A model generated the notes under the pieces. That model worked only from the letters and a program-made list of their open reading frames with translations, was not told the DNA's origin and did no database searches. A stretch of DNA of 64,000 nucleotides from Primulina eburnea (lineage: Eukaryota; Streptophyta; Magnoliopsida; Lamiales; Gesneriaceae), in the NCBI RefSeq assembly GCF_022965805.1, contig NW_027331239.1, positions 236,001 to 300,000 of the forward strand. The letters run 5' to 3'. This document shows, one piece after another, positions 31,377 to 43,568 of this stretch. How positions within the stretch are numbered: position 1 is the stretch's first letter; every line of letters starts with the position of its first letter. Position numbers and translations under genes: made by a program.

Positions 31377-33455
31377 TGAAAGCGGACCGGTTACGGAGGC
31401 CGGAAACGCAACGGAAGCGAAAAATTAAAATTTTAAGAGCAAAATTTCGGCCCCCATGAAAAATGGTTTTGTGCAATATTTACAAAAACAAAACATACAT
31501 AGGATGTTTTTAGAAATTTACCTATCAACTCCTTAGAGTTGATGAAATGGCTCCAACTTTGTTTAAAAAAACAAAGCTCTTGTTTTGGTAGAGAAATCTA
31601 CAAGCTCCTTCTTTTCCCCTTCAAGAATAAGGCCCACCACTTGGCTATGTAAATCCCCTTAAGTTTTGCACTAGAAAAACTCAAGGATTTATCAAAGAGA
31701 AGAATTTTTCTCCAAGAAAATGAAGAACAAAAGAAAGAAAAATTGAGAGAAAAATCCCTTAAGTTTTCGGCCAAGGAGAGATACAAGTGAGGGAGTGAAG
31801 TCTAGACTTGGGTGTGGGAAAAGTGGAAAAAAAATGTTCCCCATGCCATGCATTATTTTATTAAAAAGTATTGAAGTCTCTTCACCTCCCAAGCATGCAA
31901 ACCCTACATGTCTCACTTATATATTATATGGTTTTTAACACATTAAAAACCATAGACTAAATTTTATTATCTCAAACACATTTGAGATAAATTAAATATT
32001 ACTTGATTTTACTCAAGTCCCACTAGTTAAATAATTATTTAAATTGAGCTCTACAAGACTCAATATTATTTAATTAATTCAACACTTGAATTAATTTAAT
32101 TATTTAGACTCTACTTGGTCCACTAGTGTTTAATTAATTCAACACTTGAATTAATTTAATTTAGTCCACAACAATGTTTATGAAAGTCACAATTTTCAAC
32201 TACATTATTTACTTGACCAAATTTTAATCTTAGGAACACTTCCATAAATTAAAATTTATATTCTCTCATAGAAGTCATACTTCTAATTTTCTTTACGCTT
32301 ATAAACACATTTATAAGCCGTTCAACACATTGAACTATTTTACTTCTCCTCGGGATTTACAAAGCAAGTACTTGTGTGGCCCTCAATGGTTCATTGATAC
32401 AACTAGCCGTGGGTTCACATCTCTATGTGATTCGGACTAAACATGTCCTTATATGAGCATACCCCAATTGCTCCATTCTTACTTATCAACTCCTTGATAG
32501 TAAGAACGTCAGAACTCAAGTCTGATAGTACCCAACCAATCACGTTAAACGCCTAGCAGCATCGCTTACGTGATTCCCTAGGTATCACATGATAGTGCCT
32601 GCAAGAACCATTCAATTATGGTTAGCGTACAGTACGGTCCCTTCAACTCATATATCCCGACCGATTCGACAACTATTGGTTTATCGAGAGTTGTCAATGA
32701 ATCGATACTATGTGTCATGTCGTGGTTGCATCGATGGTGTAATCTATGAAACCCCTTTCATAATTACCACCATACTCTGATCAGAGATTTCAACCCACAC
32801 ATACATGATAAACACATAGGATATCCATACCCGTAGGTAAGCGGTGAATCCCCGACTACAATGCATCGACTCCTATATGTTTCGCCGTAACACCCAACCT
32901 TGCCACCTAATGATCCCATAAGAGTCGGTAAACAAGTCAAAGTGAAACGCTAGCACATAGAGTCTCAATGTTGTCCCGGGTCATAAGGACTAATTCTGTA
33001 CAACCATAAACCAGGACTTTTCCACTCGATAAGTGAGAACCACTTGGAAAGTCCTTTTATGGAGGGTTGTTCAGTGCACTCTACAAGGAGCACCTATCTG
33101 CATGCTCGGACATCACAATGTCCCCTACCAATGAAACATGGTACTCACATCGCAGAAACTAGTCTCTAACTCGAGCGGCCTATATCCTTCTTAGTGGCGG
33201 CTGAATCGACTAGGAACGGTTTAGAATATACAGTATTCCAAATATGAGTTTCATGATACTCATCATATGAGCATCTCATATTCTTTCTACTATTTGTATA
33301 TTCAAGGACTTTATCTATGCAACTAGCATGGGTATAAAGATAAAGATGCGCCAAATTAATAAATTCAAATATTATTAAAATAAAGATCGTTTATACAAAG
33401 AGTTTCATCGTGAACAGTCGGCCAACACTTGGCTCGACGTGCACCTACTCTAACA
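31377..33455 (-). repeat. 5' LTR of C1 (copia-1), 2079 bp
   Basis: Bounded by TGAAAGCGGACC at 31377 and CTCTAACA at 33455 on the plus strand (TGTTAGAG...TTTCA on its own strand), followed by the target duplication TCCCT. Exactly mirrored by the C4 5' LTR at 51799-53877. Confidence 0.93.
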
Positions 33456-34468
33456 TCCCTCCCCTTCATAGTCCTAGGCAACCCCAAAATAAAGTCCATT
33501 GAAATGTCAATCAAAGTTCTTTTTAAGAAAAGCACGCAAAAGTATTCCCAATTTCTATTGACAACTTCAGTTTGTCCATCCGTTTGAGGATGACAAGAAG
33601 TAGAAAACTACAATTTTGTGCAAAGTTTAGCCCATAAAGTATTCCAAAAGTAACTCAATAATTTAACATCGCGACCAGAAACAATATCCTAGGCATGCCA
33701 TGCAACCTAGCGACTTCTCTAAAGAACAAGTCCGCAATGTTTGAAGCATCATCGGTTTTATGACAAGCTATAAAATGTACCATCTTAGAGAATCTATCCA
33801 CAACAACAAAAATAGAATCCCTCCCCTTCTTAGTCCTAGGCAACCCCAAAATAAAGTTCATTGAAACGTCAATCAGAGTTCTTTTAAGAATAGCACGCAA
33901 AAGAGTTCCCAATTTCTATTGACAACTTCAGTTTGTCCATCCGTTTGAGGATGACAAGAAGTAGAAAACAACAATTTTGTGCAAAGTTTAGCCCATAAAG
34001 TATTCCAAAAGTAACTCAAGAATTTAACATCGCGACCAGAAAAAATAGTCCTAGGCATGCCATGCAACCTAGCGACTTCTCTAAAGAACAAGTCCGCAAT
34101 GTTTGAAGCATCATCGGTTTTATGACAAGCTATAAAATGTGCCATCTTAGAGAATCTATCCACAACAACAAAAATAGAATCCCTCCCTTTCTTAGTCCTA
34201 GGCAACCCAAAAATAAAGTCCATAGAAATGTCAATCCAAGTTCTTTTTAAGAATAACACGCAAAAGTGTTCCCAATTTCTATTGACAACTTCAGTTTGTC
34301 CACCCTTTTGAGGATGACAAGTAGTAGAAAACAACAATTTTGTGCCAAGTTTGGCCCATAAAGTATTCCAAAAGTAACTCAAGAATTTAACATCGCGAAC
34401 AGAAACAATAGTCCTAGGCATGCCATGCAACCTAGCGACTTCTCTAAAGAACAAATCCGCAATGTTTG
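33456..34468 (-). repeat. Integrase-derived array, block 2 (about 2.8 units)
   Basis: Starts with the C1 target duplication TCCCT and continues the unit interrupted at 15641 without loss, so blocks 1 and 2 were one array before C1 inserted. It contains frames 33655-33912 and 33873-34454 of the same integrase slice, one unit with a 1-bp deletion that breaks the frame. It ends in GTTTG (34464-34468), the target duplication of C2. Confidence 0.9.
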
Positions 34469-36077
34469 TGAAAGGGAACGATTTAGGGAGACCGAAAACG
34501 CAACGGAAGCTAAAATTTTAAAAATATAAGCTGAAAAAATTCGGCCCCCTTCCATTTTGTGCAACAAATACATTTAACACCTTAAATCTCATTCATAGGG
34601 TGTTTTAGAAGATATTACCTATCAACCTCTTGAGGTTGATGATGGCTCCAACTTTGTTGTCAAGCAACAAAGCTCTTGAATGGCATGAAGATCTAAAAGC
34701 TCTCCAAGATCTTGAATCTTTCCTTCAAATTAGGCCCACCACTAACTAGCTAGAACCCTTCTTATTTTGCACTAGAAAAATAAGAAGATTTTTCAAAGAG
34801 AAGTGTTTTGTTTCCTCAACAAATTGAAGAACAAAAAGAGAGAAAAATTTTGGGGAGAAAGATCATCAAGAATTCGGCCAAGGCATTGTGGGAGTGAAGT
34901 GGGAAGACTTGTCTTGGTTTGTGAAAAAGTAGAAATCACTTTTTGCATGCCATGCCTTGAAAACTCAAAAAGTAGTCTCCCAACCCTTGACCTCCCATGC
35001 ATGCATATTATATGGTTTTTAATCAAATTAAAAACCTTGGACTAAATTTTAATTATCTCAAACATATTTGAGAATAATTAAACATTACTTGAATTTACCC
35101 AAGTCCCACTAGTTAAATAATTATTTTAATTGAGCTCTACAAGACTCAATATTATTTAATTAATTCAACACTTGAATTAATTTAACTATTTGGACTCTAC
35201 TAGGTCCACTAGTGTTTAATTAATTCAACACTTGAATTAATTTAATTTAGTCCATAATAATGTTTATGAAAATCACAATTTTCAAATATTATTCACTTGG
35301 CCAATTTTAATTTAGGAACACTTCCAAAAATTAAATTTACATTTCTCTCATAGAAGTCATACTTCTATTTTTCTTTACACTTATAAACTCATTTATAAGT
35401 CGTTCAACACATTGAACTATTTTCTCCTTTATAGAAGTCATACTTCTAATTTTCCTTACGCTTATAAACTCCTTTATAAGCCGTTCAACACATTGAACTA
35501 TTTTTACTTCTCAACGGGATCTAGAAAGCTAGTACTTGTGTGGCCCTCAATGGTTCATTGATACAACTAGCCGTGGGTTCACATCTCTATGTGATTCGGA
35601 CTAAACATGTCCTTATATGAGCATACCCCAATTGCTCCATTCTTATTTATCAACACCTTGATAATAAGAACGTCATAACTCAAGTCTGATAGTAACCCAC
35701 CAATCATGTTAAACGCCTAGCAGCATCGCTTACATGATCCCTAGGTATCAAATGATAGTGCCTGCAAGAACCATTCAATTATGGTTAGCGTACAGTACGG
35801 TCCCTTCAACTCATATATCCCGATCGATTCGACAACCATTGGTTTATCGAGAGTTGTCCAAGAATCGATACTATGTGTCATGTCGTAGTTGCATCGATGG
35901 TGTAATCTATGAAACACCTTTCATAATTACAACCATACTCTGGCCAGAGATTTCGATCTACATACACATGATAACACATAGGATATCCATACCCGAAGGT
36001 AAGCGGTGAATCCCCGACTACAATGCATCGACTCCTATGTGTTTCGACAGAACACCCAACCTTGCCACCTGATGACC
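34469..36077 (-). repeat. C2: copia-2 LTR, truncated by the assembly gap
   Basis: Starts TGAAAGGGAACG and matches the C3 3' LTR inverted (50785 down to 49175) with only two 1-bp deletions, both in the left copy. It includes the copia-2-specific tandem duplication (about 35344-35500). The flanking GTTTG is the complement of the C3 target duplication CAAAC. I infer C2 is the same locus as C3, or its exact duplicate. Confidence 0.9.
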
Positions 36078-36102
36078 NNNNNNNNNNNNNNNNNNNNNNN
36101 NN
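36078..36102. other. Assembly gap, 25 N
   Basis: Exactly 25 N, a placeholder-like length. It joins the middle of a copia LTR to the middle of a gypsy gag, which cannot be adjacent parts of one element. Confidence 0.98.
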
Positions 36103-36846
36103 TTGCTTGCCCTTAGCCTTCAGAAAATCCTTCTTGCCACTACCACTAGCTCCACTGTCAAAACGAGGAGGAGGTGGTGGAAACTGCACGGTGGTAGGCT
36201 GTGGCGGTCTCTGCCCCTGAACACCGTAAGAAGCTCCGTGCTGCCTGATCAAGCCAGCCTCTGCTCCCTTCGCTCGGTTCAGTGCCTCTGAAAAAGTGTT
36301 AGGCCGTCCCGTGTTCACCAAAGTAAAAACATCCGGATTCAATCCGTTGATGAACTGATCGGCCACTGCCTCGTTGTTCCCGGCCACATGAGGTGCAAAT
36401 CGTAGCAAGGCAGAAAATTTAGCGACATCCTCCTCGATGTTCCACTGTCCTTGCTTCAGATTCGCAAATTCAGCTCCCTTATCTTTCCGGTAGGAGACGG
36501 GGAAGAAGCGCTGATAGAACTCATCCTTGAAGACTTTCCACGTAATGTCAATGCCTCGGTGCTCCAAGGCTCTCTTCGTAGTCAACCACCAGCTCTTTGC
36601 AACCTCTTGCATCTGATGGCCTATCAGCTTCACACGTCGCTCATCAGTATAAGCCAAAGACTCAAACAACATCTCGATATCATCCAGCCAACTCTCGCAC
36701 TCTACTGCACTCTCTGTACCCTTCAGGGTAGGCGGATGGAAAGACTGGAATCTCTTCAGTAAGGTCTCCATCGGCGTAGCGGTGACATCCATCTGTGCAC
36801 CTGATGTGCTACCCTGCTCTGGCTGTGGTACTCGTCTAGGCGGCAT
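36103..36846 (-). CDS. gag: Gypsy-A Gag, N-terminal part, truncated at gap
   Basis: About 248 codons from MPPRR (start 36846; an in-frame ATG five codons upstream lies outside the conserved start). It has the capsid-type Gag domain with [40 protein letters not shown] and a basic linker ending KAKGKQ at the gap; the CCHC knuckle is missing. It closely follows G3 Gag, with a shorter N-terminal Pro-rich part. An apparent 327-aa frame that continues across the N run into the C2 LTR is an artefact of the join. Confidence 0.88.
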
Positions 36847-37101
36847 AAATCTGCTTATCAAACTGATTAGTACATAATCAATATCATCTGTCTCAGCCCT
36901 CCTCTGATCATATACCTCTGATCGAGAATCGGTTCTGATTCAGGCTTGAAATGCTGTAAATCAATTCAGATAATACACAACATAAAATAGGGAAAGCAAT
37001 AAAGCATGCTAGCATCCCAAAAGCAAGGAAGATGACTCGATCTACCCCGCTCATTCTATTCTATCTCAGTCTACAGAACCTACGGCTCTGATACCACCTG
37101 T
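36847..37101 (-). other. G4 leader with tRNA-Met-type primer site (37085-37096)
   Basis: On the minus strand TGGTATCAGAGC occupies 37096 down to 37085, five bases inside the LTR end. The leader resembles those of G3 and E2, and shows what E2 has lost around 6427-6471. Confidence 0.88.
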
Positions 37102-38920
37102 TGTGGGGACCCGGGCTCTAACTCGATTCTTTTGGGATTTAATTGGATCTTATTAATAAAATGTGGGTCAAATTTTCGCTTTCTAACATTAAATCGAATG
37201 TTAACATAAAGCGTTTCATTTTTATTTAAACAAACATCAGTCAACAAACATTACATGTCGTGATCTAGTAGCTTTACTTGTTATACATGTCATAAGAACA
37301 ACATAACATCTCTAGTATCAACATACAACTACTAGTACAACATAAAAAGTCTGCTGCTACACCCGGCATCACCACGCTATCAACTCTCTCGTCCTCGTCG
37401 TGACCCTGATCCTGCCCCACCTGTTGCCATGCACACATACAGACACGACAACAGCCGGATAACTCCGGTGAGAACATATCCCAGTATAAAACATGGATGC
37501 ATGCAATGTCATAAATCATGTACAAATGCATAGCATAATTCAAGTAACATGAATGAAATCTAAACATGTAAAAGAATACAAATCTGTATTCAACATTTAA
37601 ATCTTGACTCGACTCTTTTCTAATCTAGGGATCCCGGTGTGAATAAGACGGTCTGTCACCTACCCAACCACTCGGGGCAACGGTACGTCTTATTCCTAGA
37701 CTTCGGTCAACTCTGTATCGAGGGTCTACACATATAGCAAATCTGCTCCTATGCGACGATACACCGAAACGTCTAGTTTTGGCAAGTCTGCCAATATCTC
37801 CTATCTCAGGACTCGAATATAAATCAATAAACGAAACATTACATAATCAATGTAATAACAATCTAGTATGTGATTTAGGGAAACTCGTATCAAATCTGAA
37901 TCGAGTTGTGCAATCCCAAGACCACATGAATTATACCTTTCTTGCCGAATCGTCGGTGTCGTCGTCGAAGTCTCGAGTTCACAATAGCCAACACAAATCT
38001 GAAATGGCATAGTCGAGGTGCACTCTATCAATATACATCTCAAACAACTCAATAAACATAGCTGAAATCGGTTTCAATACAATTCGACGGCGTAACGGCG
38101 TAGTTTCGCGATACCGATCAACTCAAACAATAATAATCTATCATAATTCATTTCTAATCTCATCAACACATCAATATACATACTGAAATCTGTATCTACT
38201 CGATCCACATATGCTGGAAATTCGAACCCATAGCATACAATATCCGAAAATCAATCTGATAACGAATCTACGATGCTCATACTATCAAAAACGCATATCT
38301 TCAACAAAATCATAATTTCCCCAATACATAGATTTCGAACCATGCTGAAAATAATCGAAACTTACATCCTTAGCTAGCCCTCGTTGCAAGGATCATGAAT
38401 CTACACTCGGAATTAAAATCAGAACACAAGATCATTTAAAATCTCGACCTCAAGATCAAAGGACATGAAGTTTTCCTCCCAAGGTGCTCTCGGTTCTGCT
38501 GATGGGAAATGAAAGAATGAAGTGTCAATGCAAGGTATTTATATAGCATGCCATGTGTCAACACGAAATTCAAAAGTGGCAATCTCGCATGCAGACCGCG
38601 GGTGCGGTAACTCAGGAGCGCGGGTGCGCTGTGTTCACGGCGAAATTTTATTTCCTGAAATTCACTGACCGCGGGTGCGGTCCTTACATGACCGCGGGTG
38701 CGGTCTCACACCGCGGGTGCGGTCTTGCTAACACCGCAGGTGCGGTGTTTGTTCGCACAAATTCACCAATTTCTGTCACCTACACCGCGGGTGCGGTAGT
38801 CTTAGCACCGCGGGGGCGGTGTGGCTTCGGCCATGCTTCAAAAATTCCACTCTAAATATCATGCATTCTCATGGTTTCAAGTCTCACATCGATGACAACG
38901 GATAATTCTCGAGCCTTACA
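37102..38920 (-). repeat. 5' LTR of G4 (gypsy-A), 1819 bp
   Basis: Plus-strand edges TGTGGGGACCC and GAGCCTTACA are the complements of the E1 LTR ends. It carries the conserved stem (37641-37695) and a GC-palindrome array as ACCGCGGGTGCGGT (about 38596-38822). Confidence 0.92.
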
Positions 38921-41415
38921 GCATGCCTAGGACTATTGTTTCTGGTCGCGATGTTAAATTCTTGAGTTACTTTTGGAATACTTTATGGGCTAAACTTTGC
39001 ACAAAATTGTTGTTTTCTACTTCTTGTCATCCTCAAACGGATGGACAAACTGAAGTTGTCAATAGAAATTGGGAACACTTTTGCGTGCTTTTCTTAAAAA
39101 GAACTTTGATTGACATTTCAATGGACTTTATTTTGGGGTTGCCTAGGACTAAGAAGGGGAGGGATTCTATTTTTGTTGTTGTGGATAGATTCTCTAAGAT
39201 TGGACATTTTATAGCTTGTCATAAAACCCATGATGCTTCAAACATTGCGAATTTGTTCTTTAGAGAAGTCGTTAGGTTTCATGGCATGCCTAGGACTATT
39301 GTTTCTGGTCGCGATGATAAATTCTTGAGTTAATTTTGGAATACGGATAAACTTGGGACAAAATTGTTGTTTTCTACTACTTGTCATCCTCAAACGGATG
39401 GAAAAACTGAAGTTGTCAATAGAAATTGGGAACACTTTTGCGTGCTATTCTTAAAAAGAACTTTGATTGACATTTCTATGGACTTTATTTTGGGGTTGCC
39501 TAGGACTAACAAGGGGAGGGATTCTATTTTTGTTGTTGTGGATAGATTCTCTAAGATGGTACATTTTATAGCTTGTCATAAAACCCATGATGCTTCAAAC
39601 ATTGCGAATTTGTTCTTTAGAGAAGTCGTTAGGTTGCATGGCATGCCTAGGACTATTGTTTCTGGTCGCGATGTTAAATTCTTGAGTTAATTTTGGAATA
39701 CTTTATGGGCTAAACTTGGCACAAAATTGTTGTTTTCTACTACTTGTCATCCTCAAACGGATGGAAAAACTGAAGTTGTCAATAGAAATTGGGAACACTT
39801 TTGCGTGCTATTCTTAAAAAGAACTTTGATTGACATTTCTATGGACTTTATTTTGGGGTTGCCTAGGACTAAGAAGGGGAGGGATTCTATTTTTGTTGTT
39901 GTGGATAGATTCTCTAAGATGGCACATTTTATAGCTTGTCATAAAACCCATGATGCTTCAAACAATGCGGATTTGTTCTTTAGAGAAGTCGTTAGGTTGC
40001 ATGGCATGCCTAGGACTATTGTTTCTGGTCGCGATGTTAAATTCTTGAGTTACTTTTGGAATACTTTATGGGCTAAACTTGGCACAAAATTGTTGTTTTC
40101 TACTACTCGTCATGCTCAAACGGATGGACAAACTGAAGTTGTCAATAGAACTTTGGGAACACTTTTGCGTGCTATTCTTAAAAAGAACTTGGATTGACAT
40201 TTCTATGGACTTTATTTTGGGGTTGCATAGGACTAAGAAGGGGAGGTATTCTATTTTTGTTGTTGTGGATAGATTCTCTAAGATGACACATTTTATAGCT
40301 TGTCATAAAACCCATGATGCTTCAAACATTGCGGATTTGTTCTTTAGAGAAGTCGCTAGGTTGTATGGCATGCCTAGGACTATTGTTTCTGTTCGCGATG
40401 TTAAATTCTTGAGTTACTTTTGGAATACTTTATGGGCTAAACTTGGCACAAAATTGTTGTTTTCTACTACTTGTCATCCTCAAAAAGGTGGACAAACTGA
40501 AGTTGTCAATAGAAATTGGGAACACTTTTGCGTGTTATTCTTAAAAAGAACTTGGATTGACATTTCTATGGACTTTATTTTTGGGTTGCCTAGGACTAAG
40601 AAAGGGAGGGATTCTATTTTTGTTGTTGTGGATAGATTCTCTAAGATGGCACATTTTATAGCTTGTCATAAAACCGATGATGCTTCAAACATTGCGGACT
40701 TGTTCTTTAGAGAAGTCGCTAGGTTGCATGGCATGCCTAGGACTATTGTTTCTGGTCGCGATGTTAAATTCTTGAGTTACTTTTGGAATACTTTATGGGC
40801 TAAACTTTGCACAAAATTGTTGTTTTCTACTTCTTGTCATCCTCAAACGGATGGACAAACTGAAGTTGTCAATAGAAATTGGGAACTCTTTTGCGTGCTA
40901 TTCTTAAAAGAACTTTGATTGACATTTCAATGAACTTTATTTTGGGGTTGCCTAGGACTAAGAAGGGGAGGGATTCTATTTTTGTTGTTGTGGATAGATT
41001 CTCTAAGATGGTACATTTTATAGCTTGTCATAAAACCGATGATGCTTCAAACATTGCGGACTTGTTCTTTAGAGAAGTCGCTAGGTTGCATAGCATGCCT
41101 AGGATATTGTTTCTGGTCGCGATGTTAAATTCTTGAGTTACTTTTGGAATACTTTATGGGCTAAACTTTGCACAAAATTGTAGTTTTCTACTTCTTGTCA
41201 TCCTCAAACGGATGGACAAACTGAAGTTGTCAATAGAACTTTGGGAACACTTTTGCGTGCTATTCTTAAAAAGAACTTGGATTGACATTTCTATGGACTT
41301 TATTTTGGGGTTGCATAGGACTAAGAAGGGGAGGTATTCTATTTTTGTTGTTGTGGATAGATTCTCTAAGATGACACATTTTATAGCTTGTCATAAAACC
41401 CATGATGCTTCAAAC
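38921..41415 (+). repeat. Integrase-derived array, block 3 (about 6.9 units)
   Basis: The same ~363-bp unit as blocks 1 and 2 but on the plus strand. Landmark ATGGCATGCC/ATAGCATGCC starts at 39281, 39638, 40001, 40365 (ATGGCATGCC after GTT), 40728 and 41090, giving steps of 357, 363, 364, 363 and 362. A higher-order period of 1088 bp is visible (GTCAATAGAA at 40141 and 41229). The block is cut on the left by the G4 LTR and on the right by C3 at CAAAC (41411-41415). Confidence 0.9.
40079..40918 (+). pseudogene. Integrase-slice read-through frame (279 aa)
   Basis: Crosses about 2.3 units. It opens in a shifted frame of one unit, enters the integrase frame after the short boundary, and stops where one unit has lost a base (AAAAGAAC instead of AAAAAGAAC). 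The SDRD aspartate is Val or Gly in each unit. Similar frames are at 38923-39333, 39364-39690 and 39727-40197. None carries a complete integrase. Confidence 0.55.
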
Positions 41416-43568
41416 TGTTAGAGTAGGTGCACGTCGAGCCAAGTGTTGGCCGAGTGTTCACAATGAAACTCTATGTATAAGCAGTCTTTATTTTAATAAT
41501 ATTTGAAATTATTATTTTGGCAAATCTTTATCTGTATACCCATGCTAGCTGCATAGATAAAGCCCTTGAATATACAAATAGTAGAAAGAATATGAGATGC
41601 TCATATGATGAGTATCATGAAACTCATATTTGTAATACTGTATATTCTAAACGGTTCCTAGTCGATTCAGCCGCCACTAAGAAGGATATAGGCCGCTCGA
41701 GTTAGAGACTAGTATCTGCGATGTGAGTACCATGTTTCATTGGTAGGGGACATTGTGATGTCCGAACATGCAGATAGGTGCTCCTTGTAGAGTGCACTGA
41801 ACAACCCTCCATAAAAGGACTTTCCAAGTGGTTCTCACTTATCGAGTGGAAAAGTCCTGGTTTATGGTTGTACAGAATTAGTCCTTATGACCCGGGACAA
41901 CATTGAGACTCTATGTGCTAGAATTACACTTTGACTTGTTTACCGACTCTCATGGGGTCATCAGGTGGCAAGGTTGGGTGTTCTGTCGAAACACATAGGA
42001 GTCGATGCATTGTAGTCGGGGATTCACCGCTTACCTTCGGGTATGGATATCCTATGTGTTATCATGTGTATGTAGATCGAAATCTCTGGCCAGAGTATGG
42101 TTGTAATTATGAAAGGTGTTTCATAGATTACACCATCGATGCAACTACGACATGACACATAGTATCGATTCTTGGACAACTCTCGATAAACCAATGGTTG
42201 TCGAATCGATCGGGATATATGAGTTGAAGGGACCGTACTGTACGCTAACCATAATTGAATGGTTCTTGCAGGCACTATCATTTGATACCTAGGGAATCAT
42301 GTAAGCGATGCTGCTAGGCGTTTAACATGATTGGTGGGTTACTATCAGACTTGAGTTATGACGTTCTTATTATCAAGGTGTTGATAAATAAGAATGGAGC
42401 AATTGGGGTATGCTCATATAAGGACATGTTTAGTCCGAATCACATAGAGATGTGAACCCACGGCTAGTTGTATCAATGAACCATTGAGGGCCACACAAGT
42501 ACTAGCTTTCTAGATCCCGTTGAGAAGTAAAAATAGTTCAATGTGTTGAACGGCTTATAAAGGAGTTTATAAGCGTAAGGAAAATTAGAAGTATGACTTC
42601 TATAAAGGAGAAAATAGTTCAATGTGTTGAACGACTTATAAATGAGTTTATAAGTGTAAAGAAAAATAGAAGTATGACTTCTATGAGAGAAATGTAAATT
42701 TTAATTTTTGGAAGTGTTCCTAAATTAAAATTGGCCAAGTGAATAATGTATTTGAAAATTGTGATTTTCATAAACATTATTATGGACTAAATTAAATTAA
42801 TTCAAGTGTTGAATTAATTAAACACTAGTGGACCTAGTAGAGTCCAAATAGTTAAATTAATTCAAGTGTTGAATTAATTAAATAATATTGAGTCTTGTAG
42901 AGCTCAATTAAAATAATTATTTAACTAGTGGGACTTGGGTAAATTCAAGTAATGTTTAATTATTCTCAAATATGTTTGAGATAATTAAAATTTAGTCCAA
43001 GGTTTTTAATTTGATTAAAAACCATATAATATGCATGCATGGGAGGTCAAGGGTTGGGAGACTACTTTTTGAGTTTTCAAGGCATGGCATGCAAAAAGTG
43101 ATTTCTACTTTTTCACAAACCAAGACAAGTCTTCCCACTTCACTCCCACAATGCCTTGGCCGAATTCTTGATGATCTTTCTCCCCAAAATTTTTCTCTCT
43201 TTTTGTTCTTCAATTTGTTGAGGAAACAAAACACTTCTCTTTGAAAAATCTTCTTATTTTTCTAGTGCAAAATAAGAAGGGTTCTAGCTAGTTAGTGGTG
43301 GGCCTAATTTGAAGGAAAGATTCAAGATCTTGGAGAGCTTTTAGATCTTCATGCCATTCAAGAGCTTTGTTGCTTGACAACAAAGTTGGAGCCATCATCA
43401 ACCTCAAGAGGTTGATAGGTAATATCTTCTAAAACACCCTATGAATGAGATTTAAGGTGTTAAATGTATTTGTTGCACAAAATGGAAGGGGGCCGAATTT
43501 TTTCAGCTTATATTTTTAAAATTTTAGCTTCCGTTGCGTTTTCGGTCTCCCTAAATCGTTCCCTTTCA
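41416..43568 (+). repeat. 5' LTR of C3 (copia-2), 2153 bp
   Basis: TGTTAGAGTAGG to CCCTTTCA. It differs from the copia-1 LTR by many substitutions and by an ~81-bp tandem duplication (42535-42615 and 42616-42691; AGTTCAATGTGTTGAACG starts each copy) that is single-copy in copia-1. Frames 41517-41705, 41931-42155 and 43011-43244 recur in all copies of this LTR and are not recognised. Confidence 0.93.

Larger units (their letters stand above)
15642..33455 (-). mobile_element. Copia-1 element C1, complete, with nested gypsy-C G3
   Basis: A Ty1/copia element on the minus strand. Its right end (33455) is the 5' LTR start and its left end (15642) is the 3' LTR end. The target duplication TCCCT is present at 15637-15641 and 33456-33460, in the middle of an array unit that continues seamlessly across. 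The interior carries one long intact Gag-Pol frame. The 3' LTR is split by G3. The two LTRs differ at about ten positions over ~2.08 kb by eye, so insertion was recent. Its interior and 5' LTR are repeated as an exact inverted copy in C4 (51799-61615). Confidence 0.92.
36103..38920 (-). mobile_element. Gypsy-A element G4, 5' part only
   Basis: Minus-strand 5' LTR, primer site, leader and the first ~248 codons of gag; the rest is lost at the gap. The LTR is of the same family as E1. It abuts array sequence at 38921; the expected 5-bp duplication would be GCATG (38921-38925), but the other end is not available. Confidence 0.92.

Noticed and set aside
35878..36861. 327-aa frame on the minus strand across the N run
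   Set aside because: The N run is translated as unknown residues; the two sides are gypsy gag and copia LTR. Only 36103-36846 is real coding sequence.
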